From: Flaviflexus equikiangi
GTDB taxonomy: Bacteria > Actinomycetota > Actinomycetes > Actinomycetales > Actinomycetaceae
Direction: 5' to 3'
Length of the DNA stretch: 64,000 nt
Assembly: GCF_014069875.1 (NCBI RefSeq)
Contig: NZ_CP059676.1
Span: forward strand, 1,550,001-1,614,000
The position numbers and the translations under genes are program-made. The stretch's first letter is position 1. Every line of letters begins with the position of its first letter. The notes under the pieces were generated by a model that searched no databases, was not told where the DNA came from, and saw only the letters and a list, made by a program, of their open reading frames with translations. Of this stretch, positions 28,298 to 37,076 are shown one piece after another.

Positions 28298-29853
28298 TTC
28301 GTCTCCTCATGCTCGTCGTTCCACCACGTCCGGAAGCTTGTCGCGGGAGGCGCTGGGACGTCGCGCGTCCCCGTCCATTCCTTCGCGACAGGCAGTGGGA
28401 TATGTCCGATCTTCCGATCCCTACCGGCGGCAAGCCTGCCGGCCTTCATCGCGTTCCCTGCACGCTCCATCTTCTTCCCAGAGCTCATGACGCTCGACGT
28501 CCCCTTCATCGCGACATCCCAGGCGTTCGGCAGCCCGCCTCGGTTCGCCTCGGTGATGGTGTGTCGAAGGTGGACGAGGATCTCGGGGATGTTGATCTTG
28601 ACGGGGCACACGTCGTAGCACGCCCCGCACAGCGTCGAGGCGAAAGGCAGCGATGTGGCGGGATCCTTCCGGTCTGTCGCATTGAGCAGCTGCGGTGTGA
28701 GGATCGCACCGATCGGGCCGGGATAGACCGAGTTGTAGGCGTGGCCTCCGGAGACCCGATAGACGGGGCAGATGTTCATGCAGGCCGCGCAGCGAATACA
28801 CTTGAGGGCTTCCCTCCCGACCTCGTCTTTCATGACATTCGTGCGCCCGTTGTCGAGGAGGATGAGATGGAACTCCTGCGGACCATCACCCTCGGTCACC
28901 CCCGTCCAGAACGACGTGTACGGGTTCATCCGCTCCCCCGTGGCCGATCTCGGCAGCAGCTGGGAGAACACTTCGATGTCACGGTAGCTGGGCACGATCT
29001 TCTCGATCCCCATGACCGTGATGAGAGTCTCGGGGAGCGTGAGGCACATCCTGCCGTTTCCCTCGGATTCGTAGACGGCTAGAGTGCCGGTCTCGGCGAC
29101 ACCGAGATTCGCTCCCGAGATTGCAACCTTGGCGGACAGGAATTTCTTTCGCAGGTGTGCGCGTGCCGCCATGGCTAGCTCTCGCGGCTCGTTCGTGGCG
29201 AACCGGGGGCGCCCCTCCATGCGGGCCTCGAAGATCGCTTTCACTTCGGACCGGTTGCGGTGAATAGCGGGAACGACGATGTGGGATGGCATATCGTGCG
29301 ACAGTTGGACGATCATCTCGGCCAGGTCCGTCTCCCAGGCTTCGATGCCGCGCTCCTCCAGGTAGGAGTTGAGGTTGATCTCCTGGGTCGCCATCGATTT
29401 CACCTTGACCACCTCATCGACACCCTTGGCGGCGATGATGCTGTAGGCGATCTCGTTCGCCTCCGCAGCATCTCGAGCCCAGTGGACGATGCCGCCGCGC
29501 TCGGTCACCTTCTGCTCGAACGTCTCGAGGAGCTCGGGGAGGTGTGCGAGGGTGTTGCGCTTGATGAGGGAGCCGGCCTCGCGCAGCTCTTCCCAATCGG
29601 GCAGCTCCTCGACGCGCGTGTTCCTCTTCGTGCGGATCTTGCCCGTCGCATATCCGAGATTGCGCCTCATCTGCGTGTTCTGCAGCGTCTCGCGGGCACC
29701 CTCGGGGAATGTCCTCCCCCACCGGAGCGGGTCATCAGGGGTCGGATGTCCGGGATACCATCCGAGCTTCTGCTCCTCGATGTCCTGTTCCGACCAGTCT
29801 GCCGGGTTGAGTCCGATCGAGGATCCAAGTTCTTTCAGCTTGTCGAGCATCAT
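28294..29853 (-). CDS. lutB: Lactate utilisation iron-sulfur protein LutB
   Basis: The iron-sulfur subunit of lactate oxidation, 519 residues. The first 300 residues are a LUD domain (SMATQEINLN, ISGANLGVAETGTL). Two 4Fe-4S motifs follow: CIRCAACMNICPVYR and LCGACYDVCPVKI. The C-terminal tail includes an SVMSSGKKMERAG segment. The chosen ATG at 29853 overlaps the lutA stop and has AGGTGG upstream. ATG 29850 is equally possible. The frame is open to 30108, but that part lies inside lutA. Confidence 0.95.
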   Translation of the reverse strand: MMLDKLKELGSSIGLNPADWSEQDIEEQKLGWYPGHPTPDDPLRWGRTFPEGARETLQNTQMRRNLGYATGKIRTKRNTRVEELPDWEELREAGSLIKRNTLAHLPELLETFEQKVTERGGIVHWARDAAEANEIAYSIIAAKGVDEVVKVKSMATQEINLNSYLEERGIEAWETDLAEMIVQLSHDMPSHIVVPAIHRNRSEVKAIFEARMEGRPRFATNEPRELAMAARAHLRKKFLSAKVAISGANLGVAETGTLAVYESEGNGRMCLTLPETLITVMGIEKIVPSYRDIEVFSQLLPRSATGERMNPYTSFWTGVTEGDGPQEFHLILLDNGRTNVMKDEVGREALKCIRCAACMNICPVYRVSGGHAYNSVYPGPIGAILTPQLLNATDRKDPATSLPFASTLCGACYDVCPVKINIPEILVHLRHTITEANRGGLPNAWDVAMKGTSSVMSSGKKMERAGNAMKAGRLAAGRDRKIGHIPLPVAKEWTGTRDVPAPPATSFRTWWNDEHEETK

Positions 29854-30638
29854 GCACCCACCTTCGTGTTCGTTGCCGGGGCGACCCAGGGCTCGTCCCG
29901 CGTTCCCGCCAGCACCTCGGCGAGATGCATGGCCCTGATTCCTGACCTGGTGCGCGACAGCCCACCGGCGATGTTCATGAGGCACGAGTAGTCTCCTGCC
30001 ACGAGGATCTCGGCGCCTGTTGCTTTGATGTTTCCCATCTTGTCGCTCATCATCGCCGCCGACACATCGGCATTCTTGAGCGAGAACGTGCCTCCGAAGC
30101 CGCAGCACACGTCAGCGTCCGGAAGCGGCACGAAATCCATGCCGTCGACATGGTTGAGCAGCTGCAGCGGCTTGTCCCCCACTCGTGTGACCCGGAGGGA
30201 GTGGCAGGTGGTGTGATAGGTGACGCGGTGCGGGAAGTAGGCTCCGACATCTGCCTGCCCCAGCACGTCGATGAGCAGCTCTGGCAGGTCGACAGTCTTC
30301 GCCGCGACACGCTCGGCCCTTGTCGCGAGCTCCTCGTCGCCCTGCGTGCGGGCCACCATCGCATGCTGGGTGCGGATCGCTCCCGTGCACGAGGCGGAGG
30401 GGGCCACGATAATGTCCCATTCGCCGTCGAGGACGGGTTCGAACGTGGAGACATAGTTGCGAATCATGGGCATCGCCTCCGGGTAGTACCCGGTATTGAC
30501 GTGCATCTGACCGCAGCAGGCCTGCTCGCGCGGGAACGCGACCGTGTGTCCGAGCCGTTCGAGCAGCCGCACGGTCGCTTGGGCGGCCTGCGGGAACATG
30601 ACATCGTTCAGACAGGTCGAGAACAGTGCAATTTTCAT
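29850..30638 (-). CDS. lutA: Lactate utilisation protein LutA (cysteine-rich CCG domains)
   Basis: A 262-residue protein with two cysteine-rich CCG domains, as in glycolate oxidase GlcF and heterodisulfide reductase HdrB. The first half has TCLND and ACCGQMH. The second has SCTGAIR, CHSLR and CCGFGGTFSLK, then AGDYSCLMN. It works with LutB and LutC to oxidise L-lactate. It sits 12 nt after lldP, and its stop overlaps the lutB start, so the four genes form one operon. Confidence 0.95.
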   Translation of the reverse strand: MKIALFSTCLNDVMFPQAAQATVRLLERLGHTVAFPREQACCGQMHVNTGYYPEAMPMIRNYVSTFEPVLDGEWDIIVAPSASCTGAIRTQHAMVARTQGDEELATRAERVAAKTVDLPELLIDVLGQADVGAYFPHRVTYHTTCHSLRVTRVGDKPLQLLNHVDGMDFVPLPDADVCCGFGGTFSLKNADVSAAMMSDKMGNIKATGAEILVAGDYSCLMNIAGGLSRTRSGIRAMHLAEVLAGTRDEPWVAPATNTKVGA

Positions 30639-30650
30639 CGTTGGTCCTTC

Positions 30651-32312
30651 CTAGACGACAAGGAATCCGAGGATTCCGTTGGACGCGAGGAATGTGATGA
30701 CGCCCAACAGGATAATGAGGAGTAGTGAGTACGGGAGGGCTTTGCGGAGGAGCTCTGATTCCCTGCCTTCGACCTTGACGGCTGCCGAGGCTATGGCAAG
30801 GTTCTGGGGGCTGATGATCTTCCCGATCCCGCCGCCGATCTCGTTGACTCCCAGCAGGAGCTGGGGCGGCAGCCCGGCATTGCTGGCCGCGGTTGCCTGG
30901 AGGCTGCCGAAGAGGGCACCCGCTGACGTGGCGGAGCCGGTGACGGCCGTGCCGATCCAGCCGAGCAGCGGGGAGAGGAAGGCGAAGGCGGCCCCGGTTG
31001 CGGACATCCAGGCGCCGATGGTCACTGTCTGCCCCGAGAGGTTCATGACGTAGGCGAGAGACATGACGAGGCAGATCGTGAGGATCGAGACCCGCAGCTG
31101 GACGATGGTCTGCCCGAGTGTCTTCATTCCCATCCCGAACGAGAAGCGCTCCGGATCGGCTTTCGCGTAGACGACACACACGATCATGCCGGTGAGGAGG
31201 AGCATGGTCCCGGGGGATGCGAGCCAGGGAACGGAGAACTCGGTGGCCGAATTCGGGCTGCCATCGATGCTGAGAACACCATCGAGGCCCGGCCAGGTGA
31301 AGCTCAGGGTCGTCGAGGCAAGGAACGCGGGCACGTCCACTCCGACCGTCCAGAGCTTGGCGATGGCGAAGACGATGATGACGAGCCAGTACGGGAGCAG
31401 CCCGAGAATCATGCGGGAGGCTGGCAGCTTCTCCTCAGCAGCGGGAGATCTCATGTCGTCCGGTGTGGTGGGCGACCAGACGGTCATGAGGCCCGCGAGG
31501 AGAATAAAGGACAGGAGCGAGGCGAAGACCGCGGTGAGCTCGTAGGACAGCAGATGTGTGCCCACGAGGTGCCCGCCCGCCATGCCCACCCATGCCACGA
31601 GGGCCGCCAGCCAGCACTGCTTGACTCCGCGCACTCCGTCGAGGATGAAGAGGAGGAGGAACGGGACGAGGAGGAGCAGGAACGGGGTGATCCGTCCCAT
31701 CGTCATCCCCACGACGGCCGCGTCTTCCCCGCCCAGCTTCGCGACCGTGGTGACAGGGATCGCCATCGCCCCGAAGCCGACGTTGAGCGCGTTGCCGACC
31801 ATGACGGCAATAGCGGATCTGATCGGAGGCAGGCCCAGGGTCCACATCATCGCGCATGCGATCGCGACGGGCGCTCCGAAGCCTGCCAAACCCTCGAGGA
31901 GGCCGCAGAAGGCGAAGCCGATGAGAAGGCCCTGGATTCTCTTGTCACCTTTGCCGACAAGAGAGAACACCGCCTGGACATCGACCGCGCGCCCCGTTCG
32001 GTCGGTCAGGTTGTAGAGCCATACGGCCATGACGACGATATAGACGATGGGGAGGAGGCCGAAGGCTGCTCCTTCGACCGCGGACATGAGAGACATCCCG
32101 ACCGGCATGCCGAAGCCCACGACAGCGACGATAAGGGCGACGATGAGGGAACCGATGGCGCACCATTGCGTCGGCAGGGAGAACACCCCGAGCGCTGTGA
32201 AGAAGAAGACGAGCGGGAGGAGGCTGACGAGTGCGGATCCGGTGAGACTGTCGACCGTCGGCTGGAAGGCTTCGAGAGGCCACGGATATGCTGCGCTGCT
32301 GAGTTCAAGCAA
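30651..32312 (-). CDS. lldP: L-lactate permease
   Basis: A 553-residue lactate:proton symporter of the LctP family with about 12-14 membrane segments. Family landmarks are GFGAPVAI near residue 150, VGNALNVGFGAMAIPV near 175 and the LGVNEIGGGIGKIISPQNLAIA segment near the C-terminus. It is the first gene of the lactate operon. The start is TTG with AAGGAC about seven bases upstream. No LldR- or LutR-type regulator gene is adjacent. Confidence 0.95.
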   Translation of the reverse strand: MLELSSAAYPWPLEAFQPTVDSLTGSALVSLLPLVFFFTALGVFSLPTQWCAIGSLIVALIVAVVGFGMPVGMSLMSAVEGAAFGLLPIVYIVVMAVWLYNLTDRTGRAVDVQAVFSLVGKGDKRIQGLLIGFAFCGLLEGLAGFGAPVAIACAMMWTLGLPPIRSAIAVMVGNALNVGFGAMAIPVTTVAKLGGEDAAVVGMTMGRITPFLLLLVPFLLLFILDGVRGVKQCWLAALVAWVGMAGGHLVGTHLLSYELTAVFASLLSFILLAGLMTVWSPTTPDDMRSPAAEEKLPASRMILGLLPYWLVIIVFAIAKLWTVGVDVPAFLASTTLSFTWPGLDGVLSIDGSPNSATEFSVPWLASPGTMLLLTGMIVCVVYAKADPERFSFGMGMKTLGQTIVQLRVSILTICLVMSLAYVMNLSGQTVTIGAWMSATGAAFAFLSPLLGWIGTAVTGSATSAGALFGSLQATAASNAGLPPQLLLGVNEIGGGIGKIISPQNLAIASAAVKVEGRESELLRKALPYSLLLIILLGVITFLASNGILGFLVV

Positions 32313-32429
32313 TCTGACGTCCTTGTCATACGATATTCGCTACATATCTACTCTAAACCCTACAATCACCAAAGATCTGACCTCTGAGGTGGTGAAACGC
32401 GATCTTTCCGTGCTATGTGGCTTGCGTAT
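32313..32429. promoter_or_regulatory. A/T-rich upstream region of the lactate operon
   Basis: 117 nt between the GNAT gene and lldP, rich in A/T on the lldP side (runs such as GATATGTAG and GAATATCG on the minus strand). It should hold the lldP promoter and any operator. I cannot point to a convincing -35/-10 pair or dyad. Confidence 0.35.
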
Positions 32430-32876
32430 TCAGCGGAGGACGCGGAGGAACGGCATCCCCTCGCGTGTCTCAGTGACACTGTCAGCCTCGAACCCATGAC
32501 GACGGTAGAACGATTCGGCGCCCGCCGGAGCCCACGCGAGACAGGGCGCGGTGCCGACAGCATGGTTGAGCAGTTTCGAGCCGATGCCCCGGTTCCGGTG
32601 GGAGGCGAGAACCCCGAGAGAGGAGAGCTCGAGCATGCGGGCATGGCCGGGGCCGAGTGCCGTCGCGGACACGAAGCCGACGATCTCACCATCCCATGTC
32701 GCCACCCACGTGGTCGTGGCATCCATGACGCTGAGCGCCCGCTCATACCGATCCTCGAGGCCGGACTGGTCGATGATCTCGCCAGCGAGTCCGCTTTCAC
32801 GGACGCACTGCTCGTGGACTACGGCGAGTCTTTCGGCATCAAGAACGGTCGCGGCACGTATCCCTAAAGAACCCAT
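32430..32876 (-). CDS. GNAT family N-acetyltransferase
   Basis: A 148-residue GNAT protein. The acetyl-CoA pyrophosphate loop is in ASHRNRGIGSKLL near residue 92. The preceding strand (ELSSLGVL) and the late AESFYRRHGFEADS motif complete the fold. The ATG at 32876 lies 9 nt after the upstream GlgC-like gene's stop on the same strand, so cotranscription is likely. The substrate cannot be inferred. Position and length fit small-molecule or ribosomal-protein acetylases equally well. Confidence 0.85.
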   Translation of the reverse strand: MGSLGIRAATVLDAERLAVVHEQCVRESGLAGEIIDQSGLEDRYERALSVMDATTTWVATWDGEIVGFVSATALGPGHARMLELSSLGVLASHRNRGIGSKLLNHAVGTAPCLAWAPAGAESFYRRHGFEADSVTETREGMPFLRVLR

Positions 32877-32885
32877 GTGTTCAGC

Positions 32886-34010
32886 CTAGCCCTCGGATAC
32901 GTTCCCCTCAGCATCGATGAGTGTCACACGATCGGGAGAACCATACGTCCCGGATGTGAGCACTGCACCGGTGTCGACGATGCAGCGGGTGAGGTGCACG
33001 CCGGGCGATATTGTCACGCGGTCGAAGAGGATGGATTCGCGAACGGACGCATCCTCGCGCACAGTGCACTGAGGGCTGATCACACTCGACTCGACGACGC
33101 CCGCGATAAGAGAACCGGGTGCGATGAAGGAGCGTCCGATCGTGGCCGTTGACTCGATTCTGGCCGGCATGAGCGGGCGCTGACCGGAGAAGATCGGCCA
33201 GTCCGGATCATCGAGGGCGACGCCGGTGCCTGCCAGCAGATCCATGTGCGCCTCCCAGTAGGCGCTCAGCGTCCCCAGATCCTTCCAATAGCCGTCGAGG
33301 CGATGCTCGACGACGGTCCGGTTCTCGACGAACCAGGGTAGAAGATCATCGCCGTAATCGGAGAGCTCCCCCAGTTCCTCATGGAGGTGTTCCAGGGCGT
33401 CGAACAGCGCGCCCGCGGTGAAGCAGAAGATCTCGGCCCCGACGAGACTCGTCTGCGGCTGATCGGGCTTGTACCAGAAGTCGGTGACCCGCCCGTCCGG
33501 ATCGGCGTCGATGACGCTGTAGCGGGAGGCGTCCTCGGAGACCTCCGTCGTCACCATGGTGAGGTCTGCTTCCGTCTCGAGGTGTGCCTCCACGAGGCCC
33601 CTCATGTCCATCCCATACAGGTGGTCTGCGGAGAGGACGAGGACAAGATCGGGCTCGAACTCCCGCATCCGATCCAGCTGGCGCCACAGCGAGTCGCTGT
33701 TGCCGTGCGAGAACCCGGCCTTCTCGTCGTCACCGCTGAAGGGAGGCAGGAGGACGAGGCCACCGTGTGAACGATCGAGATCCCAGGGCCTCCCGCCCGA
33801 CAGGTACTGGTTGAATGAATGCGGGTCGAACTCCTCCACGATCCACACGTCCGAGATATCGGAGTTGACGAGGTTCGAGAGCGCGACGTCGATCAGACGG
33901 TACGTGCCGGCAACCCTGAGGGCGGGCTTCGCTCGCGAGGCCGTCAGTGCTCCCAGACGAGACCCGCTCCCACCCGCAAGGACGATGGCCAGGATTTTGG
34001 GATGCTTCAT
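32886..34010 (-). CDS. glgC: Glucose-1-phosphate adenylyltransferase (GlgC family)
   Basis: Makes ADP-glucose for glycogen or alpha-glucan synthesis. The 374-residue protein has an N-terminal nucleotidyltransferase domain (VLAGGSGSRLGALTASRAKPA, then YRLIDVALSNLVNS, and LSADHLYGMD) and a C-terminal left-handed beta-helix of hexapeptide repeats (IESTATIGRSFIAPGSLI). It is some 30-40 residues shorter than most bacterial GlgC proteins. No other glycogen genes are in the window, so a related sugar-phosphate nucleotidyltransferase is possible. It is divergent from the AhpD-like gene across 118 nt. Confidence 0.82.
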   Translation of the reverse strand: MKHPKILAIVLAGGSGSRLGALTASRAKPALRVAGTYRLIDVALSNLVNSDISDVWIVEEFDPHSFNQYLSGGRPWDLDRSHGGLVLLPPFSGDDEKAGFSHGNSDSLWRQLDRMREFEPDLVLVLSADHLYGMDMRGLVEAHLETEADLTMVTTEVSEDASRYSVIDADPDGRVTDFWYKPDQPQTSLVGAEIFCFTAGALFDALEHLHEELGELSDYGDDLLPWFVENRTVVEHRLDGYWKDLGTLSAYWEAHMDLLAGTGVALDDPDWPIFSGQRPLMPARIESTATIGRSFIAPGSLIAGVVESSVISPQCTVREDASVRESILFDRVTISPGVHLTRCIVDTGAVLTSGTYGSPDRVTLIDAEGNVSEG

Positions 34011-34089
34011 GATGCTCCTCGTTTGCCGGTTGGCGAGTCGCTCGACCTTCGCCAGACCGCCGCACGCGCACGGTCACGTGAAAGATACT

Positions 34090-34095
34090 ATAGTG
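34090..34095 (+). promoter_or_regulatory. -10 box of the AhpD-like gene
   Basis: TATAGT (five of six to consensus) lies 33 bp before the ATG at 34129, leaving a short leader with an AGAGGGAG RBS. No clear -35 is visible. Confidence 0.4.
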
Positions 34096-34128
34096 ATCCA
34101 GACCACGCCAGCGAAGAGGGAGTCTCAC

Positions 34129-34440
34129 ATGTTTGATCACGTTCCCCATGTCTATACAGCCTTCAGGGACCGTTTCCCCGACATATCAGAGCATCAGGAC
34201 CGTCTCGCATCGAGCATCGACTCGGCAGGCCCCCTCGACGAGAAGACATCCCGGCTCATCAAGCTGGGCATCGCCCTCGGTGCACAATCGGACGGCGCTG
34301 TTCGCTCGAACGTGCGCAAGGCACGTGAGGCCGGCGCAACCCGGGACGAGATCGAACACGCGATCCTCCTCGGCCTCACGACCCGGGGCTTCCCCGCCAC
34401 CGTGGCCGCATGGCAGTGGATGAACGACGTCGGCGAGTAG
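34129..34440 (+). CDS. Carboxymuconolactone decarboxylase / AhpD-like small protein without cysteines
   Basis: A 103-residue helical protein. The core (LIKLGIALGAQSDGAVRSNVRKAREAGATRDEI, abbreviated here by its ends LIKLG and RDEI) matches the CMD family. In peroxidase AhpD that stretch contains CxxC and a downstream His. Here both cysteines are replaced and the protein has no cysteine at all, so it cannot be a thiol peroxidase. The ATG at 34129 has AGAGGGAG six bases upstream. A longer frame upstream overlaps glgC and lacks an RBS. The function is unknown; a binding or decarboxylase-like role is possible. Confidence 0.8.
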   Translation: MFDHVPHVYTAFRDRFPDISEHQDRLASSIDSAGPLDEKTSRLIKLGIALGAQSDGAVRSNVRKAREAGATRDEIEHAILLGLTTRGFPATVAAWQWMNDVGE

Positions 34441-34445
34441 ACGAC

Positions 34446-34476
34446 AGTGCCCCGCAGGGTCAACCTGCGGGGCACT
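34446..34476. terminator. Hairpin between tsf and the AhpD-like gene
   Basis: AGTGCCCCGCAGG pairs perfectly with CCTGCGGGGCACT around GTCAA. It lies between convergent genes and closes the rpsB-tsf operon. Confidence 0.88.
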
Positions 34477-34494
34477 ATCAGACGCTGTTCGAGA

Positions 34495-35337
34495 CTACTC
34501 GGTGCCGACGCGGACGCGTGCGAAACCGGTCACCGTGGCGCCGGCTGCCTTGGCAACCTGGCCGACGGACTGCTTCGGGTCGCGTGCGTAGGCCTGATCG
34601 AGCAGAACGATCTGCTTGAAGAAGCCGCCGAGACGACCCTCGACGATCTTGGCGATAGCCTGCTCCGGCTTGCCCTCGGCGCGGGTGACCTCTTCGGCGA
34701 TACGACGCTCGTTCTCCACGACATCGGCCGGGACGGAGTCACGATCGAGGTAGGAGGGGTTGAGAGCGGCGATGTGGACCGCGATGTCGTGCGCGACCTC
34801 GGAGCCTGCCTTGTCGGTGGCGACGAGGACGCCGACCTGCGGGGGCAGGTCCATGGCGGTGCGGTGCATGTACGCCTCGACGTGCTCGCCTTCGACGACC
34901 GAGACCGTGCTGATCTCGATCTTCTCGCCGATAGCGGCCTGCATGGCGTTGAGCTTGTCCTGGACGGTCTCGTCGCCTGCGGACGCGGCAAGGACCTCCT
35001 CGACGGTGGACGCGCCGGCGGCGACAGCCGCGGCGAGAACCTCGTCGGCGAAGGCGATGAACTTGTCGTTCTTGGCAACGAAGTCGGTCTCCGAGTTGAC
35101 CTCGATGAGGATGCCGCGGGCGGTTTCGCCCGATGCGTCAACGTTGGAGACGACGAGGCCTGCGGAAGCCGTGCGGCCTTCGCGCTTGGCGATGCCCTTG
35201 AGGCCCTTCACGCGCAGGATCTCTTCGGCCTTGGCGGGATCGCCTTCTGCCTCGGAGAGCGCGTTCTTGACGTCGAGCATGCCTGCGCCGGTCTTGTCGC
35301 GCAGAGCCTTGATATCAGCGGCGGTGTAATTTGCCAT
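34495..35337 (-). CDS. tsf: Elongation factor Ts
   Basis: The guanine nucleotide exchange factor for EF-Tu. The 280 residues start MANYTAADIKALRDKTGAGMLD, shortened here to its diagnostic core LRDKTGAGM, followed by VNSETDFVA, which contacts EF-Tu. A ubiquitin-associated-type helical N-domain, core and C-terminal subdomains are of standard length. It follows rpsB by 13 nt in the conserved rpsB-tsf operon. Confidence 0.97.
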   Translation of the reverse strand: MANYTAADIKALRDKTGAGMLDVKNALSEAEGDPAKAEEILRVKGLKGIAKREGRTASAGLVVSNVDASGETARGILIEVNSETDFVAKNDKFIAFADEVLAAAVAAGASTVEEVLAASAGDETVQDKLNAMQAAIGEKIEISTVSVVEGEHVEAYMHRTAMDLPPQVGVLVATDKAGSEVAHDIAVHIAALNPSYLDRDSVPADVVENERRIAEEVTRAEGKPEQAIAKIVEGRLGGFFKQIVLLDQAYARDPKQSVGQVAKAAGATVTGFARVRVGTE

Positions 35338-35350
35338 GGATGGTAACCTC

Positions 35351-36238
35351 TCAGGCCTTATCGGCTTCAGTTGTCTCCGCCTCGGCAGTTTCCTGCGCGG
35401 CGGGCTCGGTCTCTACAGGAGCCGGAGCAGCTGCCTCGTCGGCGGGTGCGGCCTCGTCAGCGGCAACCTGCGCGTCGTGTGCGTCAGCCTTCGCGAGCAT
35501 CTCGCGCTCCCATTCGGGCATGGGCTCGTCTGCGGCCGCTTCGCCGCCGGAGCGCTGGATCTTGCCAGCGGCAACGGCGTCGGCGACAACGCGGGTCAGC
35601 AGCGAGACGGAACGGATCGCGTCGTCGTTGCCGGGGATGCGGTAGTCGACCTCGTCGGGGTCGCAGTTCGTGTCGACGATGGCGACGACGGGGATGTTGA
35701 GCTTGGTGGCCTCGGCAACCGCGAGGTGCTCCTTGTTCGTGTCGACGATCCAGATAGCGGAAGGAATCTTGTTCATGTTCCGGATACCGCCGAGGGTGCG
35801 GTCAAGCTTTTCCTTCTCACGGGACATCATGAGAAGTTCCTTCTTGGTCAGACCGGAGCCTGCGACATCGTCGAAGTCGACGAGCTCGAGCTCCTTGAGG
35901 CGCTGGAGGCGCTTGTGGACGGTCTGGAAGTTGGTGAGCATGCCGCCGAGCCAGCGCTCGGTCACGTAGGGCATGCCGACGCGGGTCGCCTGCTCGACGA
36001 TCGTCTCCTGCGCCTGCTTCTTCGTGCCGACGAAGAGGATGGTGCCGCCGTGAGCGACAGTCTCCTTGACGAAGTCATAGGTGCGCTCGATGTCTTCGAC
36101 GGTCTTCTGAAGGTCGATGATGTAGATGCCGTTGCGCTCGGTGAGGATGAAGCGCTTCATCTTGGGGTTCCAGCGACGGGTCTGATGCCCGAAGTGGACG
36201 CCGCTCTCGAGGAGCTGGCGCATGGTCACGACTGCCAT
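35351..36238 (-). CDS. rpsB: 30S ribosomal protein S2
   Basis: The protein begins [19 protein letters not shown] and has the S2 core [23 protein letters not shown] and [20 protein letters not shown], each quoted in part. At 295 residues it is longer than the usual 230-260 because of a 45-residue acidic, Ala-rich C-terminal tail common in actinobacterial S2. The start at 36238 has AAAGG upstream; the frame is open to 36364 but without an RBS. The 5' leader is long and able to fold (see the intergenic entry). tsf follows. Confidence 0.97.
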   Translation of the reverse strand: MAVVTMRQLLESGVHFGHQTRRWNPKMKRFILTERNGIYIIDLQKTVEDIERTYDFVKETVAHGGTILFVGTKKQAQETIVEQATRVGMPYVTERWLGGMLTNFQTVHKRLQRLKELELVDFDDVAGSGLTKKELLMMSREKEKLDRTLGGIRNMNKIPSAIWIVDTNKEHLAVAEATKLNIPVVAIVDTNCDPDEVDYRIPGNDDAIRSVSLLTRVVADAVAAGKIQRSGGEAAADEPMPEWEREMLAKADAHDAQVAADEAAPADEAAAPAPVETEPAAQETAEAETTEADKA

Positions 36239-36542
36239 GTGTTGCCTTTCATTGCGCGGATGCGCGGTTCCCAGTTCAATTGACGAACGCCGGTTGGCGC
36301 CGTCCCTAGTGCCCGGCGTCGAGGGACCGCGATGCGGACTGGACTCGACGGTGTATTCGGACACGCGAAGTCACCCGGATAAACCGAATGCCTCCCCATC
36401 GTATAGGACGGGGAGGCGCAATCACCATGCACCAAGGGTTCATCCCGTGTGATCCTTGTCCACAACGAGGCTGATGAGGAGTCTTCCCACCTGTACTGCC
36501 CCACATCGCCGCAGTGCGGGAGACGGCGGCAAGGTGGTGACC
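36239..36542. other. 304-nt divergent intergenic region between rpsB and the M23 gene
   Basis: No further gene seen. On the rpsB side are hairpins GTCCCT...AGGGAC (36302-36327) and GCCTCCCC...GGGGAGGC (36390-36417), which could fold in the rpsB leader or flank its promoter. On the other side is a single TTGTCCACA at 36456-36464, identical to the actinobacterial DnaA-box consensus. Confidence 0.5.
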
Positions 36543-37028
36543 ATGAATGTTCCCGCTCTCCTCCACGCACTGATCCTCGGGCTCGGATCGCTGGCCGGCA
36601 CTGTCTCCCTGTCGAGCGAATCCGATAGCGGCTTCGACTGGCCCACCTCATCCACTACCGTCCTGCGCGCCTTCGACCATCTGGAACACAACTGGCTGCC
36701 GGGTCATCGAGGAGTCGATGTGGCGGGCTCCCCCGGTGAAACGATTCGCGCGGCGGGCCCCGGCACGGTCGTGTATGCCGGGCGGGTCGTCGACACGAAT
36801 GTCGTCTCGATCGAACACAACACCGGCATACGAACCACCTATCAGCCTGTCACGGCCTCCGTCTCCGCCGGGGACACTGTCGAGACGGGCGATCCCATCG
36901 GGACGCTGGAGGACGGCCACTGCATCATCGGGGCCTGCCTCCACTGGGGTGCGAAGCGAGGCGACACGTACTACGATCCGCTGTCTCTCCTCGGCGAGAT
37001 CGAGATACGACTGTTTCCTGCTCGTTGA
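36543..37028 (+). CDS. Secreted M23 (LytM) family protein with lost catalytic histidines
   Basis: A 161-residue exported LytM-fold protein. Residues 1-25 are a signal peptide. The zinc ligands are kept: His55 and Asp59 in GHRGVDVAG and His134 in CLHWG. Two catalytic positions of LytM are changed. The first His of the HxH motif is Cys132, and the YxH motif reads YQP (residues 100-102). So peptidase activity is doubtful and a wall-binding or activator role is likely. The ATG at 36543 has AAGGTGG upstream. It is divergent from rpsB, a common arrangement in actinobacteria, and ends in a strong terminator. Confidence 0.85.
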   Translation: MNVPALLHALILGLGSLAGTVSLSSESDSGFDWPTSSTTVLRAFDHLEHNWLPGHRGVDVAGSPGETIRAAGPGTVVYAGRVVDTNVVSIEHNTGIRTTYQPVTASVSAGDTVETGDPIGTLEDGHCIIGACLHWGAKRGDTYYDPLSLLGEIEIRLFPAR

Positions 37029-37033
37029 CGCAG

Positions 37034-37065
37034 GACAGCGCCGCACCCGGGGGTGCGGCGCTGTC
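37034..37065. terminator. Hairpin between the M23 gene and the adhesin
   Basis: GACAGCGCCGCACCC pairs perfectly with GGGTGCGGCGCTGTC, between convergent genes. It serves both. Confidence 0.85.
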
Positions 37066-37076
37066 ACTCCTACTGC

